This document shows positions 29,322-37,642 of a stretch of DNA of 64,000 nucleotides, piece after piece. Location of the stretch: NCBI RefSeq assembly GCF_018860625.1, contig NZ_JAHKQB010000018.1, positions 1 through 64,000 on the forward strand, given 5' to 3'. The notes below the pieces were generated by a model, which was not told where the DNA came from, searched no databases, and saw only the letters and a list, made by a program, of their open reading frames with translations. Source of the stretch: Paracoccus sp. C2R09 (GTDB lineage Bacteria; Pseudomonadota; Alphaproteobacteria; Rhodobacterales; Rhodobacteraceae). The position numbers and the translations under genes were made by a program. Every line of letters begins with the position of its first letter. Position 1 is the stretch's first letter.

Positions 29322-31153
29322 CACTTGCCCTTGCCGCGTGACGGCAACGAGGCCTTGATGTTGCCGAACAGGTCCGGCCGTGCCCCGTGCATCGTCATGA
29401 TCGTGTACTGCTGGATGATCGTGATCGTGTTGTTCGTGATCCAGTAGAGCACGAGCCCCGAGGCAAAGCCGCCCAGCATGAACATGAAGATCCAGGGCAT
29501 CAGCGCGAAGATCATCTTCTGCGAGGGGTCCTGCGGCGTGGGGTTCAGACGCTGCTGCATCCACATGCTGATGCCCAGCAGGATCGCTAGCGCCGGCAGC
29601 GACAACGAGTGCAGCAGCGTGCCCTGCGCCGGTGCCGCGAAGGGCAGGACGCCGAACAGGTTCAGCAGGCTGGACGGATCGGGCGCGGAAAGGTCCTTCA
29701 GCCAGCCGATCCAGGGCGCGTGGCGCAGTTCGATCGTGACGAAGATCACCTTGTAGAGCGAGAAGAAGATCGGGATCTGCAGCAGGATCGGCAGGCAGCC
29801 GGCGGCAGGGTTCACCTTCTCGCGCTTGTAGAGCTCCATCACCTCTTTCTGGAACTTCATCCGGTCGTCGCCGGTGCGGGACTTGATCTCCTCCATCTGG
29901 GGCTGCAGTTCCTTCATCTTCGCCATCGAGATGTAGGATTTGCGCGCCAGCGGGAAGACCAGCATCTTCAGCACGACGGTCAGGGCGATGATCGACCAGC
30001 CCATGTTGCCGATGAAGCCGTGCAGGAAATGCAGCAGGCGGAAGATCGGCTTGGTCAGGAAGTAGAACCAGCCCCAGTCGATCGAATCCACGAAGCCCTC
30101 GATGCCCTGGTTGTCCTCGTATCCCTTGATGACCTCCCAGACCTTCGCGCCGGCGAAGAGATAGCTGTCCGAGGACGCGGTCGCGCCCGGCTGGACGGTC
30201 TGCACCGGGAAGCGCGCCTCGGTCTGGTAGATGTCGGCGCCATCGGCATATTTCACGACGGCGGTGAAGGACTGCCCGGGCGCGGGGGCCAGGGTGGTCA
30301 TCCAGTACTTGTCGGTAAAGCCGATCCAGCCGTTGCCCTCGACCTCGTAGATCTCGGCGCGGCCTTCGCGGCCCTGGGGTTCCAGTTCGGGCAGGTCGTC
30401 GTAATCCTGCTCGATCAGGGTGCCGTCCTGCATGCCCACGACGCCTTCGTGCAGCACGAAGTAGTTCTGCGTGTCGGGTTCGCCGTGACGGGCGATGATG
30501 CCATAGGGCGCGGCCGAGAATGCGGCATCGCCGTTGTTCTCGACGCTCTGGCTGACGGTGAACAGATAATTGTCGTCCAGCGCGAAGGTGCGGCGGAAGA
30601 CCTGGCCCGCGCCATTGTCCCAGGCCAGCGTGATCGGGCTGCCGGGGGCCAGTTCGTCACCCTGTTCCAGCGACCAGACGGTCGCGGGGTTCGGCACCAG
30701 CGACGGATCGGTGCCCGCACCGGGGGTCCAGCCATAGACGGCGTAATAGGGCTTCGAGATGCCGGTCTCGATATTGGCGTCCGCCGTGGCCGACGAAGGC
30801 GACAGCAGGCGCACATGCGGCGAATTCTCGTCGATTTCCTCGCGATAGCGCAGCAGGCGCAGGTCGTCCACGCGACCGCCTGCCAGCGAGATCGATCCTT
30901 CCAGAGCGGGCGAGGCGATCGCCACGCGGCCCACCGGCTCGTTGCCCGCGGTCTCGGGGGCCTCGGCCAGGTCGGCGCCGTTGCCCGCGGTCGTGGCGGG
31001 GGCAAGGGGCTGGTCGGGCATGCTCTGCTCGGCCACGGGCTGTCCCGATGGTTGATCGGTGACCGGTTCCGGTGCGAACACCGTATACCAGACCATGATC
31101 ACCAGGAACGACAGCACGGTCGCCAGGATCAGATTGCGGTTGTTGTCGTCCAT
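29321..31153 (-). CDS. yidC: membrane protein insertase YidC
   Basis: YidC (610 residues) inserts and folds inner-membrane proteins with or without SecYEG. TM1 (residues about 5-24), a large periplasmic beta domain (about 30-360) and the conserved core of five membrane segments (about 370-595) are visible, ending with LVLYWITNNTITIIQQYTIM. It lies two genes downstream of ttcA rather than directly after yidD. Confidence 0.96.
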   Translation of the reverse strand: MDDNNRNLILATVLSFLVIMVWYTVFAPEPVTDQPSGQPVAEQSMPDQPLAPATTAGNGADLAEAPETAGNEPVGRVAIASPALEGSISLAGGRVDDLRLLRYREEIDENSPHVRLLSPSSATADANIETGISKPYYAVYGWTPGAGTDPSLVPNPATVWSLEQGDELAPGSPITLAWDNGAGQVFRRTFALDDNYLFTVSQSVENNGDAAFSAAPYGIIARHGEPDTQNYFVLHEGVVGMQDGTLIEQDYDDLPELEPQGREGRAEIYEVEGNGWIGFTDKYWMTTLAPAPGQSFTAVVKYADGADIYQTEARFPVQTVQPGATASSDSYLFAGAKVWEVIKGYEDNQGIEGFVDSIDWGWFYFLTKPIFRLLHFLHGFIGNMGWSIIALTVVLKMLVFPLARKSYISMAKMKELQPQMEEIKSRTGDDRMKFQKEVMELYKREKVNPAAGCLPILLQIPIFFSLYKVIFVTIELRHAPWIGWLKDLSAPDPSSLLNLFGVLPFAAPAQGTLLHSLSLPALAILLGISMWMQQRLNPTPQDPSQKMIFALMPWIFMFMLGGFASGLVLYWITNNTITIIQQYTIMTMHGARPDLFGNIKASLPSRGKGK

Positions 31154-31275
31154 TCCGTCACCACCGTCATCGCGTCAGTCGCGCCGGTTCAACAGAAGGG
31201 ACCCCCAAAGGTCAAGCGGAATTGGGCTTTCGCGCCCCTGCAGGGCCATATCGCGACCCTGCGAAACATGGCGCC

Positions 31276-32568
31276 TCAGCCCCGCTTCGCGATCTGCGGC
31301 AACTGGGTCGCGGCGGCGGCCTGCGCGGTCAGGAAGTCATGGGTCGCCGACAGCGCCATCGGGCGGGCGATCGCATAGCCCTGAACCTCGTCGCACCCCA
31401 TCTGGGCCAGGAAGGCGTATTCCTCGCGCGTTTCGACCCCTTCGGCCAGGGCAGCGATGCCCAACCGTTCGGCCAGCGCCAGGATCGCCAGGATCATTCG
31501 CTGCTGATCGGGGTCGGCATCGCAGGCGGTGACGAAGCTGCGGTCGATCTTGATGCGGTGGATGCCGAACTGCCGGATCGCGTCGAGGCTGGCATAGCCG
31601 GTTCCGAAATCGTCCAGGTCGATATGGCAGCCCGCCTTGGCCAGCTTGCCCAGATTGACGCGGGTTTCGGCATTGCTGGTCACGGGGCCCACGCTCTCCA
31701 GCACCTCGACCACAAGGCGGGCGGGGGCGATTTCATGGCGGTCCAGTTCCCACAGAAGGCAATCGGCGAAGCCGCGGCTGGACAGTTCGCAATTCGAGAT
31801 GTTGATCGAGACGGTCGGCACGGTGAAACCCGCGCGGTCCCATGCCTTCAGCGCCTGCATCGACTGGGCCAGCATCACCAGCGTCAGGCTGTTGTGATCG
31901 GCATCGGTCATCTGCGGCATGAAGGCCCCCGGGGGCAGAAGGCCGCGTTGCGGATGGTTCCAGCGTGCCAGCGCCTCGAACCCGGTGATCCGGCCCGAAT
32001 GACAGCATTGCTGCGGCTGGAAGAAGGCTTCGAACTCTCCGGCCTTGATCGCGTCGGAAACGGTTGCGGCCAGATGGCCCGTCGCAAGCGCGGGGTCATG
32101 CGCATACATCGTCATCCGTCCAAGCGCGCTGTCGGGCAGGGCGCGGATCCGGCGCAGCGCATTGTCGGTCATGGGCGGCACATCGGGCAGGTCGGGGGCA
32201 TCGGCATGCACCAGCACGCCCGTCAGCACGGGGGTCACGTTCCGCCCGCCAAGGGGGATCGTCCGCTGCCCCAGCTGATGCAGCCTGCGACCCACCTGCA
32301 TGGCATCGCGTTCCGACCGGTCGCGCAGCACGATGGCAAAGAGGCCGGGCCCGACGATCTGCAACGGATCGCAGGGCCGAACCGACCCGCCAAGCGTCAT
32401 CGACAGCTGGACGATCAGATGACTGACCGCCGTCTTGTCGAGGATCTGCGACAGGCTCTCGATATTCTCGAGCCGGAGAAGCAGGACGCTTCGGGACAGA
32501 TCCTGCGAATGTGCCGGTTTCGTCAGGCGACGGAACGGGGACAGGAAGCGATCGAGTTTCTTGGACAT
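31276..32568 (-). CDS. cyclic-di-GMP phosphodiesterase with degenerate GGDEF and EAL domains
   Basis: A 430-residue cytoplasmic protein. Residues about 27-150 resemble a GGDEF domain but the active motif reads GPGLF, so no cyclase activity is expected. The EAL domain (about 165-420) has EALARW (198-203), NISNCE, DDFGTGYASL, KIDRSFV and EGVETREE, i.e. the metal and catalytic residues, so it should cleave c-di-GMP. No sensory or membrane segment is seen. It lies between ttcA and yidC, where most relatives have none; gaps of 122 and 58 bases suggest its own control. Confidence 0.88.
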   Translation of the reverse strand: MSKKLDRFLSPFRRLTKPAHSQDLSRSVLLLRLENIESLSQILDKTAVSHLIVQLSMTLGGSVRPCDPLQIVGPGLFAIVLRDRSERDAMQVGRRLHQLGQRTIPLGGRNVTPVLTGVLVHADAPDLPDVPPMTDNALRRIRALPDSALGRMTMYAHDPALATGHLAATVSDAIKAGEFEAFFQPQQCCHSGRITGFEALARWNHPQRGLLPPGAFMPQMTDADHNSLTLVMLAQSMQALKAWDRAGFTVPTVSINISNCELSSRGFADCLLWELDRHEIAPARLVVEVLESVGPVTSNAETRVNLGKLAKAGCHIDLDDFGTGYASLDAIRQFGIHRIKIDRSFVTACDADPDQQRMILAILALAERLGIAALAEGVETREEYAFLAQMGCDEVQGYAIARPMALSATHDFLTAQAAAATQLPQIAKRG

Positions 32569-32626
32569 GCCGGACCTTTCACGGAATCACCGACATGAGG
32601 ATTAGACGCGATTGCTTGTCGTTCCG

Positions 32627-33514
32627 TTAATGTTCCAAGGGGGTGCGGCCCAGATCGGGCAGCGGATCGCCCGTTTCGGCCTGAGTGTCCGGGAAAAGTC
32701 CTGAAAAATCGAACAGTTTCGGATCCAGCAGATGCGAGGCGCGCACATTCATCAGCGAACGGAACATCACCTGGCGGCGGCCGGGGCTGCGGGCCTCCCA
32801 TTCGTCCAGCATCCGCTTGACCTGAACCCGCTGCAGACCCTCCTGGCTGCCGCACAGATCGCAGGGAATGATGGGATAGTTCATCGCGCGGGCGAAGCGG
32901 TCGCAATCGTCCTCGGCCACATAGGCGAGGGGGCGTAGCACGGTCAGGTCGCCATCCTCGTTCAGCAGCTTGGGCGGCATGGTCGCAAGGCGCCCGCCGT
33001 GGAACAGGTTCATGAAGAACGTCTCCAGCATGTCGTCGCGGTGATGGCCCAGCACCACGGCCGAACAGCCCTCTTCGCGCGCGATGCGATAGAGATTGCC
33101 GCGACGCAGCCGCGAACACAGCGCGCAATAGGTCCGGCCGGCGGGCACCTTCTCCTTCACGATGGAATAGGTGTCCTTGTATTCGATCCGATGGGGCACG
33201 CCGCGTTCCTGCAGGAACGCGGGCAGCACGGTCGCGGGAAAGTTCGGCTGCCCCTGGTCCAGGTTGCAGGCCAGCAGATCGACCGGCAGCACGCCGCGCC
33301 ACTGCAATTCGTGCAGGATCGCCAGCAGGGTATAGCTGTCCTTGCCCCCCGAGAGGCAGACCAGCCAGCGATCGCCGGGGCGGACCATGCCGTAATCCTC
33401 GATCGCGGCGCGCGTCTCGCGCACCAGCCGCTTGCGCAGCTTGCGGAACTCGGTCGAGGAGGGGGCGCCCGAGAACAGCGGGTGGATCTCGGTGGAATCA
33501 GCGTCGTCCAGCAT
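32627..33514 (-). CDS. ttcA: tRNA 2-thiocytidine(32) synthetase TtcA
   Basis: TtcA (295 residues) thiolates cytidine 32 in certain tRNAs. The PP-loop SGGKDS is near residues 51-56, [10 protein letters not shown] supplies two cluster cysteines near 126-129 and CDLCG another pair near 217-220. The start at 33514 overlaps yidD by 17 bases. Confidence 0.93.
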   Translation of the reverse strand: MLDDADSTEIHPLFSGAPSSTEFRKLRKRLVRETRAAIEDYGMVRPGDRWLVCLSGGKDSYTLLAILHELQWRGVLPVDLLACNLDQGQPNFPATVLPAFLQERGVPHRIEYKDTYSIVKEKVPAGRTYCALCSRLRRGNLYRIAREEGCSAVVLGHHRDDMLETFFMNLFHGGRLATMPPKLLNEDGDLTVLRPLAYVAEDDCDRFARAMNYPIIPCDLCGSQEGLQRVQVKRMLDEWEARSPGRRQVMFRSLMNVRASHLLDPKLFDFSGLFPDTQAETGDPLPDLGRTPLEH

Positions 33515-33764
33515 CGCGAACCTTCCGATCATGGTCCGGGTCGGCGCCCGGCACGGGGTCATAACCTTGGCCGCCCCAGGGGTGGCAACGTGTGATGCGG
33601 CGCAGCGCCAGCAGGCTGCCCCGCCAGGCGCCATGACGATCCAGCGCGTCCAGGGCATAGGCCGAGCAGGTGGGCTGGAACCGGCAGCCATGCCCGACCC
33701 AGGGGGACGCGACAAGGCGATAGGCGCGGACGGGCAGGGCCGCGATCCGCGCCAAGGGGCTCAT
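33498..33764 (-). CDS. yidD: membrane protein insertion efficiency factor YidD
   Basis: YidD (88 residues) is a small membrane-associated factor that helps YidC-dependent insertion. [14 protein letters not shown] and [18 protein letters not shown] are the family signatures. ATGA overlap with the rnpA stop. Overlaps ttcA by 17 bases. Confidence 0.94.
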   Translation of the reverse strand: MSPLARIAALPVRAYRLVASPWVGHGCRFQPTCSAYALDALDRHGAWRGSLLALRRITRCHPWGGQGYDPVPGADPDHDRKVRDAGRR

Positions 33765-34165
33765 CTGTGCACCTTGCGCAGCGCGCGCAGCAGTTCCTGC
33801 TGCATATCCGCGAAATCGCGCGTGGCAGTGGCATCGGGGCGGCCGACCAGCACGTAATCCCAGCCGGGCTGGCCGGATTGCGGCAGGATGAGGCGCGCGA
33901 TTTCCCGCAGGCGACGCTTGGCGCGGTTGCGCGCCACGGCATTGCCGACCTTCTTGGAACAGGTGAAGCCCACGCGCAGCGGGCCGTCGTCGCCCCGGTC
34001 GCGCGCCTGCAGCAGAAAGCCCGGCATCGGCGCGCGCACGGATTTGGCGCAGGCCAGGAAATCGGCACGCTTGGCGATCACCTGCGGCATGCAGGCGGAC
34101 ATGCGAAATGCCGCCCGATCTGCATCCGGCGAAAGATCGTCCGCGGGATGGGGAAGGGGCGGCAT
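33761..34165 (-). CDS. rnpA: ribonuclease P protein component
   Basis: RnpA binds the RNase P RNA and aids 5' maturation of tRNAs. The signature KKVGNAVARNRAKRRLREIAR is near the centre. The start is uncertain: a TTG at 34180, ATG at 34165, and ATGs at 34102 and 34090 are in frame. Family length (about 110-120) would fit 34090; 34165 (134 residues) is given as a compromise because many Rhodobacterales RnpA have an extended N-terminus. rpmH is 50 bases upstream. Confidence 0.9.
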   Translation of the reverse strand: MPPLPHPADDLSPDADRAAFRMSACMPQVIAKRADFLACAKSVRAPMPGFLLQARDRGDDGPLRVGFTCSKKVGNAVARNRAKRRLREIARLILPQSGQPGWDYVLVGRPDATATRDFADMQQELLRALRKVHR

Positions 34166-34214
34166 TTCGTAAGTATCCAAGGCGGCAAGGCCGCCGGCAG
34201 GATCGCAGATGCGA

Positions 34215-34349
34215 TCAGGCCGACAGACGCTTGCGGCCCTTTGCGCGACGGGCGTTCAGCACGCGACGGCCGCCTTTGGTGGCCATGCGGGCGCGGAAGC
34301 CGTGACGGCGCGCACGAACGAGGTTCGAGGGTTGGAAGGTGCGCTTCAT
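34215..34349 (-). CDS. rpmH: 50S ribosomal protein L34
   Basis: L34 (44 residues) is the small, very basic protein [17 protein letters not shown] onward, with [19 protein letters not shown] at the end. First gene of the rpmH-rnpA-yidD-ttcA run. Confidence 0.96.
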   Translation of the reverse strand: MKRTFQPSNLVRARRHGFRARMATKGGRRVLNARRAKGRKRLSA

Positions 34350-34445
34350 GGTCATACTCCGGTGTCGTATCTTGCGGATGGTCACCGTACGGAGCAGGTT
34401 GCAGGAAACTGCCCCGCGCCACGGCGCCGGTCATTCGAAGCCCGC

Positions 34446-34474
34446 CTATTAGTGAAGATGACCACGCGCGTCAA
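34446..34474 (-). promoter_or_regulatory. rpmH promoter
   Basis: On the minus strand TTGACG (34474-34469) and TAATAG (34451-34446) are 17 bases apart. This gives a leader of about 90 nt ahead of rpmH. It is the best sigma-70-like match noted on the minus strand. Confidence 0.65.
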
Positions 34475-34602
34475 CAGTTCAAACGCGTATCCGATATGCT
34501 TACGGACCGTGGAACTTCGGTTCAATCACATTCGTTTGATGTGCAATGCGGGGGCGATCTGTCCGAAAAGCGGATGCTGGCGAAGAAAAGACTACTGATA
34601 AC

Positions 34603-36024
34603 ATGCGACTGAACACGATCTCTGGCCGATTCGCCGCACTGACGACCATGTTCGTCCTGCTGGCCGAGTTGTTCATCCTGCTGCCTTCCCTGGCGGGATT
34701 CCGGCTGGACTACCTCGAATCGCGGCTCGAACGCGCGCAGATCGCAAGCCTCGCGCTGCTTGCGACCGACGAGACGCTGGCCTCGGATCTCGAATCCGAG
34801 CTGTTGCAGAATGCGGGCGTCTTCAACGTGGTCCTGCGCCGCGACGACATCCGTCAGCTTGTGCTGTCATCGCCCATTCCCGGTCCTGTCGTGGCGACCC
34901 ACGACCTGCGCGACGATGGGGTCATGCAAACCATCGACGATTCCCTTGCGACCATCTTCGATTCGGAGAATCGCGTGATCCGCATCATCGGTGCGCCGGT
35001 GAACCAGGCGGGCCAGCTGATCGAGATTACGATGGAGACGCTGCCCCTGCGGCAGGCGATGATCGAATACGGCCTGCGGCTGCTGGCGGTCTCGGCGCTG
35101 TTCTCGATCCTGACGGCGGTGCTGCTGTTCCTGGCGGCGCAGCGGCTGATTCTCGCGCCGATCCGGCGGGTGATCACCCATATGTCCGCATACGCACGCG
35201 CGCCCGAGGATGCGCGCAGCATCATCATCCCCGACGCCCGGCTCGAGGAGCTGCGCGAGGCCGAGACCGCGCTTCAGACCATGCAGCAGACCGTGACCTC
35301 GTCGCTCAAGCAGAAGGAGAGGATGGCACAGCTGGGGCAGGCCGTCGCCAAGATCAGCCACGATCTGCGCAACATCCTGACCACCGCCCAGATCTTCGCC
35401 GACCGGCTGGAGGACAGCGCCGACCCCAAGGTGCGCCGCGCCGCGCCCAAGCTGGTCAATTCGATCACGCGGGCGGTGAACCTGTGCGAGACGACCCTGG
35501 CCTTCGGCAAGGCCGAGGAACCCGCGCCCACCCTGTCGCGCTTCAACCTGTCCCAGCTTGCCCACGAAGTGGTCGAGGCCGAGACCTTGGCGGGCGAGGC
35601 CGCGGGCAAGGTCGATTTCCTGACCGACATTCCGGGCGGCCTGATCCTGCGCGCCGATCGCGACCAGCTGTATCGCGTGCTGTCGAACCTCGTGCGCAAT
35701 GCCCGGCAGGCGATCGAGGGCACGGGCGAGAACGGCACCATCGAGATCGGCGCGGGCGAGGGCGATTCCGAATGGTGGATCCGCGTGGGCGACAGCGGCC
35801 CCGGCCTGCCCGAAAAGGCGCGGGAATACCTGTTCAAGCCCTTCTCCGGCAGCACGCGGCGCGGCGGGACCGGGCTGGGCCTGACCATCGCCGCCGATCT
35901 GGTGCGCGGGCATGGCGGCAGCCTGACCTTGCTGCGCAGCGATGCCGAGGGATCGGAATTCTGCATCAAGCTGCCCCGCGATCTGGCCCGGATGCCCGCC
36001 CGAGAGGATGTCGCGGCCCAATAA
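34603..36024 (+). CDS. orphan sensor histidine kinase
   Basis: A 473-residue membrane kinase. TM1 (about 11-33), a periplasmic sensory part (about 34-155), TM2 (about 160-183), a HAMP-like linker, then the dimerisation helix with the phospho-accepting ISHDLRN (H253) and an ATPase domain with NLVRNARQA, DSGPGLPE and GGTGLGLT. The input signal is unknown and no response regulator is adjacent. In-frame starts from 34546 were rejected because MRLNTISGRF fits the topology. Confidence 0.9.
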   Translation: MRLNTISGRFAALTTMFVLLAELFILLPSLAGFRLDYLESRLERAQIASLALLATDETLASDLESELLQNAGVFNVVLRRDDIRQLVLSSPIPGPVVATHDLRDDGVMQTIDDSLATIFDSENRVIRIIGAPVNQAGQLIEITMETLPLRQAMIEYGLRLLAVSALFSILTAVLLFLAAQRLILAPIRRVITHMSAYARAPEDARSIIIPDARLEELREAETALQTMQQTVTSSLKQKERMAQLGQAVAKISHDLRNILTTAQIFADRLEDSADPKVRRAAPKLVNSITRAVNLCETTLAFGKAEEPAPTLSRFNLSQLAHEVVEAETLAGEAAGKVDFLTDIPGGLILRADRDQLYRVLSNLVRNARQAIEGTGENGTIEIGAGEGDSEWWIRVGDSGPGLPEKAREYLFKPFSGSTRRGGTGLGLTIAADLVRGHGGSLTLLRSDAEGSEFCIKLPRDLARMPAREDVAAQ

Positions 36025-36079
36025 AACCAAGGGCCTGAGAGAAATCGCAAGAAAAATGACATTATTTGTCGAATGCCTC

Positions 36080-36107
36080 TTGCGGCCCCCGGTCACCGAC
36101 GTTAGAC
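36080..36107 (+). promoter_or_regulatory. candidate tRNA-Arg promoter
   Basis: TTGCGG (36080-36085) and TTAGAC (36102-36107) are 16 bases apart and end 18 bases before the tRNA. The spacing suits a tRNA promoter, but the elements are imperfect. Confidence 0.35.
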
Positions 36108-36125
36108 ACCGCCTCACAGAAAGAC

Positions 36126-36202
36126 GGACCCGTAGCTCAGCTGGATAGAGCACCAGACTACGAATCTGGGGGTCGGGCGTTCGAATCGCTCCGGGTCCGC
36201 CA
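36126..36202 (+). tRNA. tRNA-Arg(ACG)
   Basis: A 77-nt cloverleaf with encoded CCA: acceptor GGACCCG (36126-36132) pairs with CGGGTCC (36192-36198). The anticodon loop CTACGAA carries ACG (36160-36162) on a perfect CCAGA/TCTGG stem, and the T-loop is TTCGAAT. The ACG anticodon is read after A-to-I editing. Confidence 0.97.
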
Positions 36203-36558
36203 TTTACTTCCAGAACATCATCGGCAGATATGCACCTCGCAGGCGAAGATCGCTTCGCGGTGTCTTTTGCCGTTTCAGGCTGCCGACGGTTCTCCAGGAT
36301 CGTCGACGGCCCTGCCGACACGGCGCGGGCCCGTTCGGTGATTCCCGCCCGATCCGCGAAGGCGGTGCCGTGAAGCCCGCACACGATATCTGCGATCTGC
36401 CGCGCATGGCCATCCGGGCGACGGTGATCGGGTCGCTGAGGTGGGCCGCCATCGCATCGCGAAGGTGACCAAGAACGGGTCGCTTTTCGGGGAACACTCA
36501 GGCCGCTGAAGCAATCGCCCGGCAGATCCGCCACCTTGCGAAAGCCGATTGGGCTTCG
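36203..36558. other. 356-base stretch without a recognisable gene
   Basis: Between tRNA-Arg and the 3' end of lysR there is no convincing gene. Minus-strand frames show patches that look protein-like across two frames (for example HLSDPITVARMA, then a shift to ADIVCGLHGTAFADRAG), as a decayed gene would, but I cannot name it. Confidence 0.4.
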
Positions 36559-37503
36559 TCAGTCCGAAGATCGGGGCAGGGTGGCAGCCCCCTGTGCATC
36601 GCCGGTCCAGACGGTCGCCAATTCCCCCAGCATCGCCGCGATCACGGGATCATCCGCCCGGTCCTTCAATGTCAGAAGGCTGAGGCAGGCCGGCACCGCC
36701 AGCCCTTCGCAGAGGACAAGGCCGTTGGATCGAACCTCGTGAACCGCCACCGATTCCCGGCAGAGGCTGAGCCCCACGCCCGCGCGGACCATCTCCAGCA
36801 TGGAGGCCTCGTGATCGACAAGGGCGACGCTGTTCTGCCGGCAGCCGTGATCGGCGAAGATCCGGCCCAGAAGGCGCTGATGGACGGAAGCGGGCGGCGT
36901 GCCGATCCATGGCAGCCCCGCAAGGCGCGTCCAATCCGCGCCCGCGACGCGATCCTGCCATCCGGGCGGGGCGACCACGCGATAATCGAAATCGGCCAGC
37001 CGCCGGACATGCATGTCGGATCCGAGGGCGGCGAACTCGGCCGGGTCGAACAGATAGAACCCCGCATCGATCTGGCGCTGCCGCAGCTTGCGAAGGATCT
37101 CTCCGCTGACGCCATGCACCAGTTCGGTCGATATTCCCGGACAGGCCGCGCCCAGGCGATTGAGAAGCTGCCCCGAGCGGATGAAGCCCGGATCGACGAT
37201 GGTCCCGATCCGCAGCCTTCCCGAAACCCGCCCCGATTGTCGCATCGTGCTGCGGCGAAAGGCCGACATCGCGGCCAGAACGGCTTCGGCCTCGGGCAGG
37301 ATCGCGCGGGCCTCGGGGGTGGGGACCAGCCCGCGCGGGGTGCGCCTGAACAGGGTAATGCCCGTTTCCTCGGCCAGCCGCCGGATCTGATGACTGACGG
37401 CGGGCTGGGTCAGGTTCAGCACCTGCGCCGCACGCGACACGCTGCCTTCCTGCGCCACCGTCACGAAGGCGAGGATGCCGTTCGGATGCGAGAATCTTTC
37501 CAT
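36559..37503 (-). CDS. LysR-family transcriptional regulator
   Basis: A 314-residue regulator with an N-terminal winged helix (residues about 8-66, ILAFVTVAQEGSVSRAAQVLNLTQPAVSHQIRRL) and a substrate-binding domain (about 92-300). It is divergent from the GMC oxidoreductase, the usual layout for a LysR protein controlling its neighbour. A perfect 19-bp palindrome-with-spacer begins two bases inside its start codon. The inducer is unknown; a betaine or choline derivative is possible from the neighbours. Confidence 0.92.
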   Translation of the reverse strand: MERFSHPNGILAFVTVAQEGSVSRAAQVLNLTQPAVSHQIRRLAEETGITLFRRTPRGLVPTPEARAILPEAEAVLAAMSAFRRSTMRQSGRVSGRLRIGTIVDPGFIRSGQLLNRLGAACPGISTELVHGVSGEILRKLRQRQIDAGFYLFDPAEFAALGSDMHVRRLADFDYRVVAPPGWQDRVAGADWTRLAGLPWIGTPPASVHQRLLGRIFADHGCRQNSVALVDHEASMLEMVRAGVGLSLCRESVAVHEVRSNGLVLCEGLAVPACLSLLTLKDRADDPVIAAMLGELATVWTGDAQGAATLPRSSD

Positions 37504-37520
37504 ATTACGAACCTTAATAT
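37502..37520. promoter_or_regulatory. candidate LysR operator
   Basis: ATATTA (37502-37507), seven bases, TAATAT (37515-37520), with perfect complementarity of the arms. It contains the T-N11-A pattern of LysR sites and stands out in GC-rich DNA. It overlaps the lysR start codon and lies about 120 bases from the GMC gene. Confidence 0.6.
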
Positions 37521-37642
37521 CACCGGGGCGAATCCGTCATTGGGAATCCGCCCGTCGATCGCCTATTCCGAACATGGGAGAGAGACGCCAAAGGGGGCCG
37601 CAAAGGCCCTCGACGGCGATCATGCGGCAGGGGAGGGCTGGC

